Numbered from the stretch's first letter, positions 36,006 to 45,557 are shown. The stretch is 64,000 bases of DNA from a virus (IMGVR_UViG_3300013005_000002:1-64000); one strand, 5' to 3'. A program made the numbers and translations. Notes: a model not told the origin generated them from the letters alone.

Positions 36006-37497
36006 AAAGGGAATCTCTCTTAAAGAAAAAGAGATTCAAAAGAAAGCCAGGGAACAACTCTGGCGTGAAGGTATACTAGAGTGGAAATTACATCCTTCTC
36101 AAAAGGATATGTATGATTTTTTCCACGGTAAAAAAGATAAAACTATAATCTTTAATTGCTCTCGACGGCTAGGTAAATCCTGGCTTTTACTATTGATAGC
36201 AATTGAAGTTTGTCTTAAAAAAAAATCAACAGTTAAATTTGTACTTCCTGAAACTGGATGGGCTAGGAAAGTAATTAAGCCTGTAATGCAAAAAATATTA
36301 GAAGACTGTCCAAATGAATTAATCCCTACGTTTAAAACTCAAGATAACATGTATGTTTTTGCTAATGGCTCAGAAATCCAGTTAGCAGGAACAGATAATG
36401 GTAATTATGAGAAGTTGCGTGGAGGAGATGCCGACCTTTGTCTAGTGGATGAGGCTGGATTTTGCTCTGATCTAAATCACATCATTTCATCCATTCTTAT
36501 TCCTACTACTTTACTTACAAAAGGTAGAATCATTCTTTCCTCTACAACCCCCGACAATCCAAATCATGAATTTATCCAACAGATGAAAATGGCAGCTAGT
36601 GATAAGCGTATGATAGTTAAGACTTTATACGATGGACTTGAAGATAGCAAAAGGTCTGACTCTCCACACATTACCCCAGAGATTATTGAAGAGATTATCT
36701 TAGGTATTCCTGGTGGAGTAGACTCAGATGCATTTAAAACTGAGTTTTTATGTCAACTTATTTCAGATAGCGATAAATCCGTTGTCCCTGAATTTTCTAG
36801 ACATGAAGAGGATGTAGTGTCTGATTGGCGTATGCCTAATTTTTGCGACAAATACGTTTCTATGGATATAGGATTTAAAGACTTAACTGCTGTACTATTT
36901 GCTTATTATGATTTTGAAAATGCAGTCCTTGTAGTCCAAGATGAAGTTATTATAAATGGACCAGAGCTTACCACTAAAAAACTTGCTGATGAAATCCAAA
37001 TAAAAGAATCTAAGCTTTGGACTAGTCCTTTGACTGGTGAGCAGGATAAGCCTTATTTAAGGGTATCAGACAATAACCTTTTAGTTATCAATGACTTAGC
37101 TAAGCTACATGGCATCTATTTTAGCCCTACTGAGAAGCAAAACAAGGACGCAGCTATTAATCAGGTCAGAATGATGATAGACGAGGGTCAAATCAAAATT
37201 AACCCTAAATGTGTTCATTTAATAGACCATATAAAGCTTGCTACGTGGGGACCTAATAAAAAAGATTACGCTAGAGTTAGCGGACATCACTACGATGCCT
37301 TAGACGCTTTTATCTATTTAGTAAGAAACGTGAGCTTTACACACAATCCTTTTCCAAAAGGTTATAGATATCAAGGACTTGGGAGCCGTGATAACGTGTT
37401 TTTTAAGGAATCAGCTTATGAGCCCACCACAGACATAGAAAAACATCTGTCTGAACAATTTAAGCCAAGAACCACATATCGTAGAAAATCCAATTAA
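35998..37497 (+). CDS. terL: Large terminase subunit
   Basis: Product of 499 residues. The ATPase has Walker A SRRLGKSW (about 55-62), Walker B LCLVDEAG, and the coupling motif STTPDNP. The C-terminal RNase H-like nuclease has VSMDIGFKDLTA (first metal Asp), the acidic VVQDEV, and HHYDALDAFIYL (final Asp). It translocates DNA into the procapsid and cuts the concatemer. The phage motif at 37501 lies 3 bases after its stop. Confidence 0.95.
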   Translation: MNKKGISLKEKEIQKKAREQLWREGILEWKLHPSQKDMYDFFHGKKDKTIIFNCSRRLGKSWLLLLIAIEVCLKKKSTVKFVLPETGWARKVIKPVMQKILEDCPNELIPTFKTQDNMYVFANGSEIQLAGTDNGNYEKLRGGDADLCLVDEAGFCSDLNHIISSILIPTTLLTKGRIILSSTTPDNPNHEFIQQMKMAASDKRMIVKTLYDGLEDSKRSDSPHITPEIIEEIILGIPGGVDSDAFKTEFLCQLISDSDKSVVPEFSRHEEDVVSDWRMPNFCDKYVSMDIGFKDLTAVLFAYYDFENAVLVVQDEVIINGPELTTKKLADEIQIKESKLWTSPLTGEQDKPYLRVSDNNLLVINDLAKLHGIYFSPTEKQNKDAAINQVRMMIDEGQIKINPKCVHLIDHIKLATWGPNKKDYARVSGHHYDALDAFIYLVRNVSFTHNPFPKGYRYQGLGSRDNVFFKESAYEPTTDIEKHLSEQFKPRTTYRRKSN

Positions 37498-37500
37498 TTT

Positions 37501-37510
37501 AACAAGTTAG
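37501..37510 (+). promoter_or_regulatory. Phage promoter-like motif (TTAACAAGTTAG)
   Basis: Lies between terL and portal inside a rightward gene block, 22 bases before the portal ATG. It provides an internal promoter for capsid genes. Confidence 0.58.
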
Positions 37511-37532
37511 TGTATCCGGGAGAACACAATAA

Positions 37533-39602
37533 ATGTCTGATAATCAATATTTTGCAGCTAAAGACGGTAAAGAAACCGCTAATATTGTTCTTCAAAAAGC
37601 TAATATGTGGTTTAACGGATTAGATGCCAATGGCTATCTTGATCAATTGCGCGCTATGTATGCTGCTTATTATGGAGCTTACTATACCGACAACGGAAAT
37701 GCTAATTCTATTACATTCTCCGGTGAGCAAGGTGAGCTAGTAAATATTGCTGTAAATCATTTAAATAACTTAGCGTTACATATGCTTAACATGATTACAA
37801 GTGTTAGACCTACAATGCAAGCAAGATCTGTAAATACTGATTATAAATCAATGACTCAAACTAAGCTTGCTAATGGAATTCTTGATTACTACATGCGTGA
37901 AAAACGTTTAGAGTATTATATTAAAACTGCCACAGAAATGGCAATAGTTTTAGGTTCTGGATATATCAAAATTGAATGGAATGCTACTAGTGGTGAAGTT
38001 TACGATTATTCAGAAGAAACAGATAATGAAATTTATGAAGGAGATATTGAAGTTTCAAATCTTTCTCCATTTGATGTAATTTTTGACATCAGCAGAGAAG
38101 ACCAAAAACATGACTGGATTCTAACTCGGTCATGGAAAAATAAATATGACATTGCAGCAAAATTTCCCGAACTTGAAGAAAAAATTAAACAACTTGAAAC
38201 TAAAACACAACTATCTAATCTTTATCTTGATTCTTTCTTTGGTGATGATACAGATTTAGTTCCCGTATATGAGTTTTATCATAAAAAAACAGAAAGCATG
38301 CCACAAGGTAGATACTTAATGTTTTGTTCTGATGACGTAGTTCTTATGGATAGTCCTATGCCATACAGAAATTTACCAGTATATAGAATTGCTCCTAGTA
38401 ATATTATGGGTACGCCTTTTGGATATTCTCCGCTTTTTGGTATTTTACCAATACAAGATGCAGTAAATGCTCTTCATTCTACAGTACTTACTAATCAAAC
38501 AGCGTTTGGTGTTCAAAGTGTTGTTGGTCCTAAAGGTGGAGATATTTCTGTTTCTGAACTTTCAAGTGGTCTTACTTACATCGAAGTAGATGAAACTAAG
38601 GGTCAGCTCAGACCTTTAAACTTAACACAAACTCCAGAAGAAATATTTAAATACATGCAAATGCTTGAAAAAGCTATGGAAACTATTTCTGGTGTAAACT
38701 CTGTTGCACGGGGAAATCCAGATCCTAATTTACGTTCTGGTAACGCTCTTGCTCTAGTACAATCTATGACTTTGCAATTTATGTCTGGTCTTCAACAATC
38801 ATACGTTGCGTTAATTGAAGATTTGGGTACTGGTATCATTAACATTCTTAAAGACTACGCTGCAGTTCCTAGAATGGCGGCTATTGTTGGTAAATCTAAT
38901 CGTACATACATGAAAGAGTTTACTGGAGATGATTTATCTTCAATCAACAGAGTTGTTGTTGAGCTTGGTAACGCACTTTCACGTACTACTGCTGGACGTG
39001 TTGAAATGGCAGAACAGTTATTACAAATGGGTTTAATTAAAACTCCACAACAATATTTTTCTGTTATGAACACAGGAAATCTGGATGTTATGACTGAAGA
39101 TGAGCAAGCACAATTATTTTTAGTTAAAGGTGAAAATGAATTTTTAATTGAAGGTAAACCAGTAATTGCAATCTTTACTGATGACCATAATCTTCATATT
39201 AAAGAACATTCTGCAGTTCTTGCTGATCCTGAAATGCGTTTTGACCCTGAATTAGTACAAAGAACTTTGACTCATATTAATGAGCATATTGCTTTACTTA
39301 ATGGTTCAAGTATGGCACCAAAGCCTGAAAGCAATCCAGATTATTTAACTATTAATAATCAACAACCTTTAGCTCCCGTAGGCGGAATGCCAGCAAATCA
39401 ACCGCAACAAAATGTACCAGATGCTAGTATGACAGGACAAGCTATTCCCCAGGCACTTGATGCATCACAACAACTTGATCCTCAAGCTCAACTTAATGTA
39501 AATATTCCTCAACCTGCTCAACCTCCAGCAATAAATGGAATTCCTCAACCGACTACACCAGAACAAGTTTTAGCATCTAGTGGAGGGATTTCTGTTGGAT
39601 AA
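37533..39602 (+). CDS. Portal protein
   Basis: Product of 689 residues, preceded by GGGAGA. The central segment has FGYSPLFGILPIQDAVNALHSTVL and the C-terminal half is long and helical, followed by a Pro/Gln-rich tail (about residues 585-689). Size and order (terL, portal, scaffold, capsid) fit the 12-mer portal of short-tailed phages with large portals. I see no clear motif beyond that. Confidence 0.85.
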   Translation: MSDNQYFAAKDGKETANIVLQKANMWFNGLDANGYLDQLRAMYAAYYGAYYTDNGNANSITFSGEQGELVNIAVNHLNNLALHMLNMITSVRPTMQARSVNTDYKSMTQTKLANGILDYYMREKRLEYYIKTATEMAIVLGSGYIKIEWNATSGEVYDYSEETDNEIYEGDIEVSNLSPFDVIFDISREDQKHDWILTRSWKNKYDIAAKFPELEEKIKQLETKTQLSNLYLDSFFGDDTDLVPVYEFYHKKTESMPQGRYLMFCSDDVVLMDSPMPYRNLPVYRIAPSNIMGTPFGYSPLFGILPIQDAVNALHSTVLTNQTAFGVQSVVGPKGGDISVSELSSGLTYIEVDETKGQLRPLNLTQTPEEIFKYMQMLEKAMETISGVNSVARGNPDPNLRSGNALALVQSMTLQFMSGLQQSYVALIEDLGTGIINILKDYAAVPRMAAIVGKSNRTYMKEFTGDDLSSINRVVVELGNALSRTTAGRVEMAEQLLQMGLIKTPQQYFSVMNTGNLDVMTEDEQAQLFLVKGENEFLIEGKPVIAIFTDDHNLHIKEHSAVLADPEMRFDPELVQRTLTHINEHIALLNGSSMAPKPESNPDYLTINNQQPLAPVGGMPANQPQQNVPDASMTGQAIPQALDASQQLDPQAQLNVNIPQPAQPPAINGIPQPTTPEQVLASSGGISVG

Positions 39603-40269
39603 GGTTAAAGCTTTAGCTAAAGAAAAACTAAAGGAATTTGAAGGCTCTTTAAATGAAGTGCATCAAGATAGCAAAGGTATTGACACTATTGGTTCAGGGA
39701 TGGCTTTGCGAAGTCCTGCAACTAAAAACGCTTTTGCTAATTTAGGATATGATACTGAAAAAATTAGAACAGGTGAAACTTCCGTACCACAAAAAGATTT
39801 AGATTCAGCTATGGATAAAGTTCTTAATGAAAAGTATGATCTTTTAAATAACATTAAAGAACGTTCTTTTCCTCAAAAAAACTTAAATGAGCAACAACAA
39901 GCTGCTCTATTATCTATGGTTTATAATAGTCCAGAACTTCTTGGACCTAATATTAGACAATATTTAAATGAAGATAAAGACGTAGATGTAATGCGTGAGA
40001 TTGTTTTAAATAGTAATAAAGATAAGTCTCCTGGAGTTCTTTTTAGAAGATTACAAGAAGCCGAGCTTTATGGTGGAGATATGGGCTTTAGTGACATGCT
40101 TTCTACTATGTCAGAACAAGAAAAAAATTATATTTTTAATACATTAAATGAAACTAAAAATGAGCAACAAAAACAAAAGATGATAGAGAAGTATCCACAA
40201 TTTGCTCCATCTTATGTACCTACTGAAGCTCCTAAGTTTAACAAAGTACTTAAACTATTTAAAGGATAA
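39595..40269 (+). CDS. Lysozyme-like (GH24-type) protein in the capsid module, TTG start
   Basis: The TTG at 39595 has GGAGG at 8 bases; the portal stop overlaps it. Product is 224 residues. KEFEGSLNEVHQDSKGIDTIGSGMAL (split here as KEFEG, then SKGIDTIGSGM) has the Glu, Asp and Thr spacing of T4-type lysozymes, and LNEQQQAALLSMVYN is typical of the second half of the fold. It probably cleaves peptidoglycan as a virion-associated enzyme or serves as a structural relic. The lytic endolysin is separate (44975). Confidence 0.78.
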   Translation: MDKVKALAKEKLKEFEGSLNEVHQDSKGIDTIGSGMALRSPATKNAFANLGYDTEKIRTGETSVPQKDLDSAMDKVLNEKYDLLNNIKERSFPQKNLNEQQQAALLSMVYNSPELLGPNIRQYLNEDKDVDVMREIVLNSNKDKSPGVLFRRLQEAELYGGDMGFSDMLSTMSEQEKNYIFNTLNETKNEQQKQKMIEKYPQFAPSYVPTEAPKFNKVLKLFKG

Positions 40270-40272
40270 TAA

Positions 40273-40680
40273 ATGGCTGATGAAAGATTTCCACTATTAA
40301 AAAAAGCTTACAAGGCAGTAAAGGAAGCTACAGAACCTGCAACTGAGTATGAGCAAGGTATGGCTAATGCATACGATGAAATGCAAGGATTGCACAATTT
40401 AAAACAAATATTTGGTGGATCAGAAATAGAACAAAGAAAACCTATTAAAAATATTGAACGAACCACTCCTCCTCCATATGGCACTAACTATATGTCTGGA
40501 GACTATGGAAAAAGCAAAAATCCAATGAGTTTAGAAGAAGCAGATAGTAGATTAAATGATGCATATAAAATGCAACAAATGAAACAATTAGAAGATTTGG
40601 AGCAAATTGGGGAATTTGAAGAACCAGATTCTGAAGCTAATTTACGTGCTGCTAAATTGAGGGCTTTACTCGGTAAGTAA
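40273..40680 (+). CDS. Hypothetical capsid-module protein, 135 aa
   Basis: Follows the lysozyme-like gene by 3 bases. A Lys/Glu-rich, mostly helical 135-residue protein (KKAYKAVKEATEPATEYEQG, then KMQQMKQLEDLEQIGEFEEP). May be a head assembly or scaffold-accessory protein. Unknown. Confidence 0.65.
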   Translation: MADERFPLLKKAYKAVKEATEPATEYEQGMANAYDEMQGLHNLKQIFGGSEIEQRKPIKNIERTTPPPYGTNYMSGDYGKSKNPMSLEEADSRLNDAYKMQQMKQLEDLEQIGEFEEPDSEANLRAAKLRALLGK

Positions 40681-40754
40681 TTAAATTATATAAAATTGAC
40701 ACTATTTAAAACTACCTATCTCAATTAAGAGACGGTATATAACAAGGAGAATAT

Positions 40755-41714
40755 ATGTCAGACGCACAACCAGCAGCAGTAGCTGCGGAAACAGCACCAG
40801 TTGAATCGACTGGTCAAGCAGTAGAATCACTAGATACAGGCTCTGCGCCTGTAGAAGCACAAGCTGATGCAATCGATCAAGCTGAAGCTTCAGGTGAAAT
40901 TACTAAAAAAGAAGCACAATCTTTAAAAAAACAACTAAAGATTAAAATTGATGGTGTTGAAGAGACTATTGATTTGGATTTGTCTAATGATGAAGAATTA
41001 AAAAGACACATTCAAAAAGGCAGAGCTTTTGATAAACGCGCTAAAGAATATGCATCATTAAAAAATACAGTAGAAGGCTTTATTCAACAACTAACTTCTG
41101 GTGATGAATCCGCAGAAAAAGCATTAGCTCAACTTGGAATGAATCCTGAAGAATTTGCTGTAAAATTAATGGAGCGCAAGATTAAAGAACTTGAGAAATC
41201 TCCAGAGCAAGTTGAACGTGAAAAAATGCAAAAAGAGCTTGAAGAGCTTCGCAATGAAAAAAAACGTGCTGAAGAAGAAAAACAACAGATGCAAATGGAA
41301 AAGCTCAGAAATCAATATGCTGCTGAAATTGAAAATGAGATTGAATCTGGACTTAATGATGCTAAATCAAAGCTTCCTAAAGGTAACCCTAGAGTAATTA
41401 AACGTATTGCTCAAACTATGCTTCATGCTATGGAAAATGGATATAATGACGTAACTGTACGTGATGTTATTCCTGTTGTAGAAAAAGAGTGGCAAGAAGA
41501 ATTACGTTCTTACTTTGATACATCTGCTGAAGATTTATTAGAAGAATTAGTTGGTAAGCACAATTTGGATAGAGTTAGAAAGAAGCGTTTAGGTTCACGT
41601 CCAAATGCACCTAAGACAAGTGCTAGTTCTATTAAAGATACAGGCTCTAGCAAAATCCAAGAAGATGTTGAAAGACCTAAGAAAAGTTTAAAATCATTTT
41701 TAAGAGATGACTAA
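40755..41714 (+). CDS. Scaffold protein
   Basis: Product of 319 residues between portal and capsid, with GGAGA before the ATG. Ala/Glu/Gln-rich opening, long coiled coil (about residues 130-190, EREKMQKELEELRNEKKR) and a basic C-terminus (KRLGSRPNAPK, KKSLKSFLRDD), all typical of scaffolds that template capsid assembly. A preceding 74-base gap contains TTGACA (40697-40702) but I see no matching -10. Confidence 0.8.
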   Translation: MSDAQPAAVAAETAPVESTGQAVESLDTGSAPVEAQADAIDQAEASGEITKKEAQSLKKQLKIKIDGVEETIDLDLSNDEELKRHIQKGRAFDKRAKEYASLKNTVEGFIQQLTSGDESAEKALAQLGMNPEEFAVKLMERKIKELEKSPEQVEREKMQKELEELRNEKKRAEEEKQQMQMEKLRNQYAAEIENEIESGLNDAKSKLPKGNPRVIKRIAQTMLHAMENGYNDVTVRDVIPVVEKEWQEELRSYFDTSAEDLLEELVGKHNLDRVRKKRLGSRPNAPKTSASSIKDTGSSKIQEDVERPKKSLKSFLRDD

Positions 41715-41725
41715 ACGGAGATAAT

Positions 41726-42007
41726 ATGAAAGTACATCATACAAGAATCAGATATGAAGACTCGGGGATCTCTAAACAGATCCTTACTCCTCATGGAATG
41801 ATGCAAATAAAATTAAATAAAGAAGAAGGCAGCTTTAGTATTACAAATCATGTTGGATATGAAGTTGCTAATGGTAAGTCAAAAAGTTTAGCCGGACTTA
41901 AAAAGAAAGCCAAAAGTGTATTATGTAAGCTTACTGGCATTCAGTTTAAGAAAGAAGCTAAACCTAGTAGACAAGGCAAGCGTATTGGTGGAATTATTTC
42001 TAAATAG
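41726..42007 (+). CDS. Hypothetical basic protein, 93 aa
   Basis: GGAGATAAT precedes the ATG. Beta-rich N-terminus (VHHTRIRYEDSGISKQI) then a Lys-rich second half (KGLKKKAKSVLCK-like). Sits between scaffold and capsid, so a minor capsid or decoration protein is possible. Unknown. Confidence 0.65.
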   Translation: MKVHHTRIRYEDSGISKQILTPHGMMQIKLNKEEGSFSITNHVGYEVANGKSKSLAGLKKKAKSVLCKLTGIQFKKEAKPSRQGKRIGGIISK

Positions 42008-42030
42008 TACACTAGCTAAGTATATAAATT

Positions 42031-42040
42031 AACAAGTTAA
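42031..42040 (+). promoter_or_regulatory. Phage promoter-like motif (TTAACAAGTTAA) before the capsid gene
   Basis: The last base differs from the consensus. The mRNA would have a leader of roughly 130 bases to the capsid start, containing two imperfect copies of GTAATTTTTAAGATTCA-like sequence (near 42061 and 42120). A long leader for the most highly expressed gene is worth noting. Confidence 0.55.
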
Positions 42041-42175
42041 ATCGAAGGAATAAATTTATAAGTAATTTTTAAGATTCATTAATACCCGTAAAAGGATTTA
42101 ATGATACCAAGATTATAAAAGTAATATTTAAAAATTCACTAAATAAAATATAAAAAACTATAAAAGGAAAATAAA

Positions 42176-43384
42176 ATGGCTGTAGCAAATACACTAGACA
42201 CATTAAATGGTCTATTCAAACAAGTTTATGCAGATCAACTGCAAGACTTAATCCCCGATGGCGTAAAACTATTAACAATGATCGATTTCTCTAAAAGAGA
42301 CAGCATCGGTCAAGCTTATAACCAACCCGTAGTTCTTGGAATGGAACATGGCGTTACTTTTGCTGGTCCTACTGAAGATGCATTTACTTTGCAAGACGCA
42401 GTTGCTGGTCAAATCAAAAATGCTGAAGTTAAATCTTCTCAGTTACTTTTGAAATCATTACTTGGTTATGCTTCTGCTTCACGATCTGCTGAAGGCGGAG
42501 CTAAAGCTTTTAAATCTGCTACTAAGTTCCTAGTTGGAAACATGCTCCGATCAGTAACTAAGAAGCTTGAAATTGAAATGCTTTATGGACAAGTTGGATA
42601 TGCTACTCTTGCAGCGGCTGCTTCAAGCGTAACTATTGCTATCCCTGCTTCTGAATGGGCTCCTGGAATCTGGGCTGGTGCTGAAAACATGCCTATCGAT
42701 ATCCGTGACTCTGTTGGTGGTAACTCACGTCTACGCACAGTAACTGCTGTTAACTTTGAGACACGTTCAATCACTGTTGATTCTGCTGTAGTTATTGCTT
42801 TGAATGACGTAATTTATCACAAAGGCGCTTTCGGAAAGCAATTTGCTGGTATTCACAAAATCATCACTAACACTGGTCTTTTGTTTGGTATCAATGCTTC
42901 TGAATACTCTCTCTGGAAGGGTAACACATACGACGCAGGAGCTGCTCCTTTGTCTTTCCAAAAACTTCAAGAGGCAGTTGCTAAAGCTGTTGAAAAAGGT
43001 TTGGATTCTGATGTTAAAGTTATCGTAAATCCAGACGTATGGGCTGATCTTTTGACAGACCAAGCTGCTCTCCGAATGTACGATTCTTCTTACTCTCCTG
43101 CTAAGATGGAAAATGGTTCTAAAGAAATCAAGTTCCACGGTCAGAATGGTATGATTGAAATCGTTCCTTCAATCTATTGCAAGCGTGGCTTTGCTTACGT
43201 ATTGTCAATGGACGAGTGGTTACGTATCGGTTCTACTGAGGTTACTTTCCGACGACCTGGTCGTGGTGATGAGTTTTTCCGCGATGTAGAAAATGCCGCG
43301 GCATATGAGCTGCGTTGCTACACGGATCAGTGCGTTTTTAGTCATGCTCCTGGTAAGAACGTTTTGATTCTTAATATTGCTTAA
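42176..43384 (+). CDS. Major capsid protein
   Basis: Product of 402 residues with AAAGGAAAA before ATG 42176. Its place after the scaffold, its length, and segments such as QPVVLGMEHGVTFAG, VKVIVNPDVWADLLTDQAAL and RPGRGDEFFRDVENAAAYEL fit a HK97-type capsid protein. Codon choice is visibly different from the neighbours (more C in third positions), as expected for a very highly expressed gene. It is followed by the strongest terminator of the window. Confidence 0.88.
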   Translation: MAVANTLDTLNGLFKQVYADQLQDLIPDGVKLLTMIDFSKRDSIGQAYNQPVVLGMEHGVTFAGPTEDAFTLQDAVAGQIKNAEVKSSQLLLKSLLGYASASRSAEGGAKAFKSATKFLVGNMLRSVTKKLEIEMLYGQVGYATLAAAASSVTIAIPASEWAPGIWAGAENMPIDIRDSVGGNSRLRTVTAVNFETRSITVDSAVVIALNDVIYHKGAFGKQFAGIHKIITNTGLLFGINASEYSLWKGNTYDAGAAPLSFQKLQEAVAKAVEKGLDSDVKVIVNPDVWADLLTDQAALRMYDSSYSPAKMENGSKEIKFHGQNGMIEIVPSIYCKRGFAYVLSMDEWLRIGSTEVTFRRPGRGDEFFRDVENAAAYELRCYTDQCVFSHAPGKNVLILNIA

Positions 43385-43410
43385 TAATATCATATAGATA
43401 GCAAGTAGAG

Positions 43411-43446
43411 AGCCCTGGGGAAGCCCGGGGTTTTTTATTTTTTAAT
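43411..43446 (+). terminator. Strong rho-independent terminator after the capsid gene
   Basis: CCCTGGG (43413-43419), loop GAAG, CCCGGGG (43424-43430), then TTTTTTATTTTTT. A 7-bp G/C stem with one G-U pair. Confidence 0.92.
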
Positions 43447-43450
43447 TACT

Positions 43451-43497
43451 TGTATTTTTTAGAGATTATCCTTGACTTTTATGTATTTTTTAGAGAT
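43451..43497 (+). repeat. Two 16-base direct repeats around a promoter
   Basis: TGTATTTTTTAGAGAT at 43451-43466 and again at 43482-43497, 31 bases apart. Between and within them lie TTGACT (43472-43477), a 17-base spacer and GATAAT (43495-43500), a good sigma70 promoter for the HNH fusion gene. The second repeat covers the spacer and -10, so the pair could be an operator for a repressor. Confidence 0.6.
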
Positions 43498-43500
43498 AAT
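43472..43500 (+). promoter_or_regulatory. Sigma70-like promoter for the HNH-Mom-like gene
   Basis: TTGACT, 17 bases, GATAAT, about 22 bases before the GTG start at 43522. The only rightward gene here with a host-type promoter rather than the phage motif. Confidence 0.6.
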
Positions 43501-43521
43501 AATTTACATAGGAGTTTTTCA

Positions 43522-44985
43522 GTGACAAAAAAATGTAGTAAATGTAATTTAGAAAAAACTTTAGATTTATTTCCTAATTTAAAAAGGTCTAAAGACGGCA
43601 AGTATCCTCAATGTAAAGAATGTAAATCAAGTATAGATAAACAATATTATAGTTTTAATTCCGATAAAGTTAAAAATAATGCAAAAAATTATTATTCTAA
43701 TAATAAAGAAAACATTCTTCAAAATATAAACAAAGAAGCTAAGTCTCTATATAGAAAACAATATTACGAAAAAAATAAACATATTGAATTAGAAAACGGC
43801 AAGCAATATAAAGAACACAATAAAGAGTTTCTTTCTAAAAAAAGATCAGAGTATCGTAAAGAAAATAGAAATAAAATTAATGAATATACTAGAAATCGTA
43901 AAAAAGTAGACCCGTTGTTTAGACTAGGTATTAATTTAAGAAAAAGACTTGGTGAAGTATTAAGAAATAAAGATATCATTAAAACCCAAAAACTTAATGA
44001 TTATATAGGATGTTCTAAAGATGAACTAATTAAACACATAGAATCTCAATTTAAATCTAATATGAATTGGGAAAATTACGGAACTGTTTGGAATATAGAC
44101 CACATAATCCCTTTGTCTGCTGGCAAAACAGAAAACCATCTATATCAGCTTTCACATTATAAAAATTTACGCCCATTAGACTGTATGGAAAATTTTAAAA
44201 AGAATAATAAAATTGAAGTGTGTTGGCAAAAATTTCAAAGAGATAAAAACTTAGATAATGATATTAAAAGTGGATTTAATTTTAATTTAACTCCTTCTGA
44301 TTTCATTCTTTCTATAGAAAAGCTTTCATTAGAGCATAGAAAATTTATTCAAAAATATGAATGGTTAGGTACAATTGGATTTGGGGTTAAGTGGGTATTT
44401 ACCGCTAGATATAAGGACGATTTGGCTGGGGTTGTTATGGTATCCGAACCTAATTCATACCATTTTGGTAAGGAAGAGGCTTTGATCCAAAGAGGAGCGG
44501 TATCTAGTTGGGCTCCTAAAAATTTAAATAGTAAATTAGTTATGTTTGCTTGTAGATGGATGGTTAGAAATACAGAAAAAAGAATTTTTACTGCTTATTC
44601 TGACGTTGAAGCTGGTGAAATAGGAACTATCTATCAAGCTTGTAATTTTGATTACTTAGGGCAAGGATTTGGTGCGTCGGTTTACTATAAATTAGCTGAT
44701 GGTAGAGTGAAAGGATCTAGATATTTTACTAGAACTTCTGCTATGAAAAAATGGGCTAAGGAGTTAAACATTGAATGGAAATCAGAATGGTGTAAGGCAA
44801 ATGGGTTTCAAGACGTAGCTAAAATCCCTCAAATCATAAAAGATTATGCTAAAGAAAAGATGAAAGAATGTGAAAAAGTACAACAATTGTCCAAACACAA
44901 GTATGCATTATTATTAAATTATGGTAAAAATAAAATTAATAAGCAATGGATACCTAAACCATATCCAAAAAGGATTAAGGATTAA
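43522..44985 (+). CDS. HNH endonuclease fused to a Mom-like acyltransferase domain
   Basis: The GTG at 43522 follows GGAG at 8 bases; 487 residues. The N-terminus has a zinc finger (CSKCNLEK, then CKECK), a lysine-rich helical linker, and an HNH core (WNIDHIIPLSAGK, YKNLRPLDCMENFKKNNK). From about residue 260 a second domain begins: YEWLGTIGFGVKWVFTARYKDDLAGVVM, then AYSDVEAGEIGTIYQACNFDYLG. It recalls the GNAT-fold Mom-type DNA-modifying proteins of phages. Nuclease plus modification in one chain could act as a homing or self-protection unit. The second domain is the less certain part. Confidence 0.7.
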   Translation: MTKKCSKCNLEKTLDLFPNLKRSKDGKYPQCKECKSSIDKQYYSFNSDKVKNNAKNYYSNNKENILQNINKEAKSLYRKQYYEKNKHIELENGKQYKEHNKEFLSKKRSEYRKENRNKINEYTRNRKKVDPLFRLGINLRKRLGEVLRNKDIIKTQKLNDYIGCSKDELIKHIESQFKSNMNWENYGTVWNIDHIIPLSAGKTENHLYQLSHYKNLRPLDCMENFKKNNKIEVCWQKFQRDKNLDNDIKSGFNFNLTPSDFILSIEKLSLEHRKFIQKYEWLGTIGFGVKWVFTARYKDDLAGVVMVSEPNSYHFGKEEALIQRGAVSSWAPKNLNSKLVMFACRWMVRNTEKRIFTAYSDVEAGEIGTIYQACNFDYLGQGFGASVYYKLADGRVKGSRYFTRTSAMKKWAKELNIEWKSEWCKANGFQDVAKIPQIIKDYAKEKMKECEKVQQLSKHKYALLLNYGKNKINKQWIPKPYPKRIKD

Positions 44986-45400
44986 ACATCCTACTCTTTC
45001 TATCAGTTCTCACACCTAAGTCAAGGTGAACCCACGTCGTGACCTTACCTTTAGTAAAATCAGGATTTTCCAACCACAGCTCATATTTCTTTAGTACCTC
45101 AGGCTTCCCTTTCAGTATCCCCGCTATACTCTGCTTACTATCATCCAAAATGTCCACAGCTAAGCACTGTGTATGCAAGCTCTTCTTAGCAGCATTTGCA
45201 ATCTGCGCATTTACAGCACTTGGTCTAAATCCTGAACTCACCTTAAGCTTAGTTGTATCAATCCCGCACTCAGCCAAACAAGCATTTACAGCTTTAAGCA
45301 ACTTTGCTGCATTATCCAAATATTCTTGCGTAAGTTCCTTATTTTTTTCTCTGTCTGGATATGCTCCGCTTGCTGTCAAATATTCACGTAAATCAATCAT
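44975..45400 (-). CDS. M15-type L-alanyl-D-glutamate/D-Ala peptidase endolysin
   Basis: Product of 141 residues. VSSGFRPSAVNAQI, then SLHTQCLAVDI (zinc His and Asp) and TTWVHLDLG (third zinc ligand His) make the Peptidase_M15 core with nothing extra. Leftward, overlapping the convergent HNH gene by 11 bases. It would cut peptidoglycan peptides at lysis. Unusually it sits alone among tiny leftward genes, away from the rightward structural block, so its expression timing may be controlled separately. Confidence 0.85.
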   Translation of the reverse strand: MIDLREYLTASGAYPDREKNKELTQEYLDNAAKLLKAVNACLAECGIDTTKLKVSSGFRPSAVNAQIANAAKKSLHTQCLAVDILDDSKQSIAGILKGKPEVLKKYELWLENPDFTKGKVTTWVHLDLGVRTDRKSRMFNP

Positions 45401-45557
45401 AAATTTCCTCTATTGATGTTATAATATGGTGTATTTCTTGTCTAGTACTAATTATTTTCCAAAATAACCATCCATAATTAGTGCGATAAGTCATGTCAGA
45501 AAGAAATCTAGAAATTCTAAACGTGTCTCTACTCAATACGTTATTATATTTTTTCAT
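45393..45557 (-). CDS. MKKY-family tiny protein (MKKYNNV), 54 aa
   Basis: Begins M-K-K-Y-N-N-V. GWLFWKIISTRQEIHHI follows a Tyr/Asn turn, fitting the family pattern. Its 3' end overlaps the endolysin start by 8 bases, so endolysin translation is coupled to it. Confidence 0.72.
   Translation of the reverse strand: MKKYNNVLSRDTFRISRFLSDMTYRTNYGWLFWKIISTRQEIHHIITSIEEIYD

Noticed and set aside
40697-40702. TTGACA before the scaffold gene as a promoter
   Set aside because: No acceptable -10 at 16-18 bases (TCTCAA only) and no phage motif nearby.
42583-43138. Leftward frames within the capsid gene
   Set aside because: Shadow frames of the capsid gene, whose codon usage and place are unambiguous.
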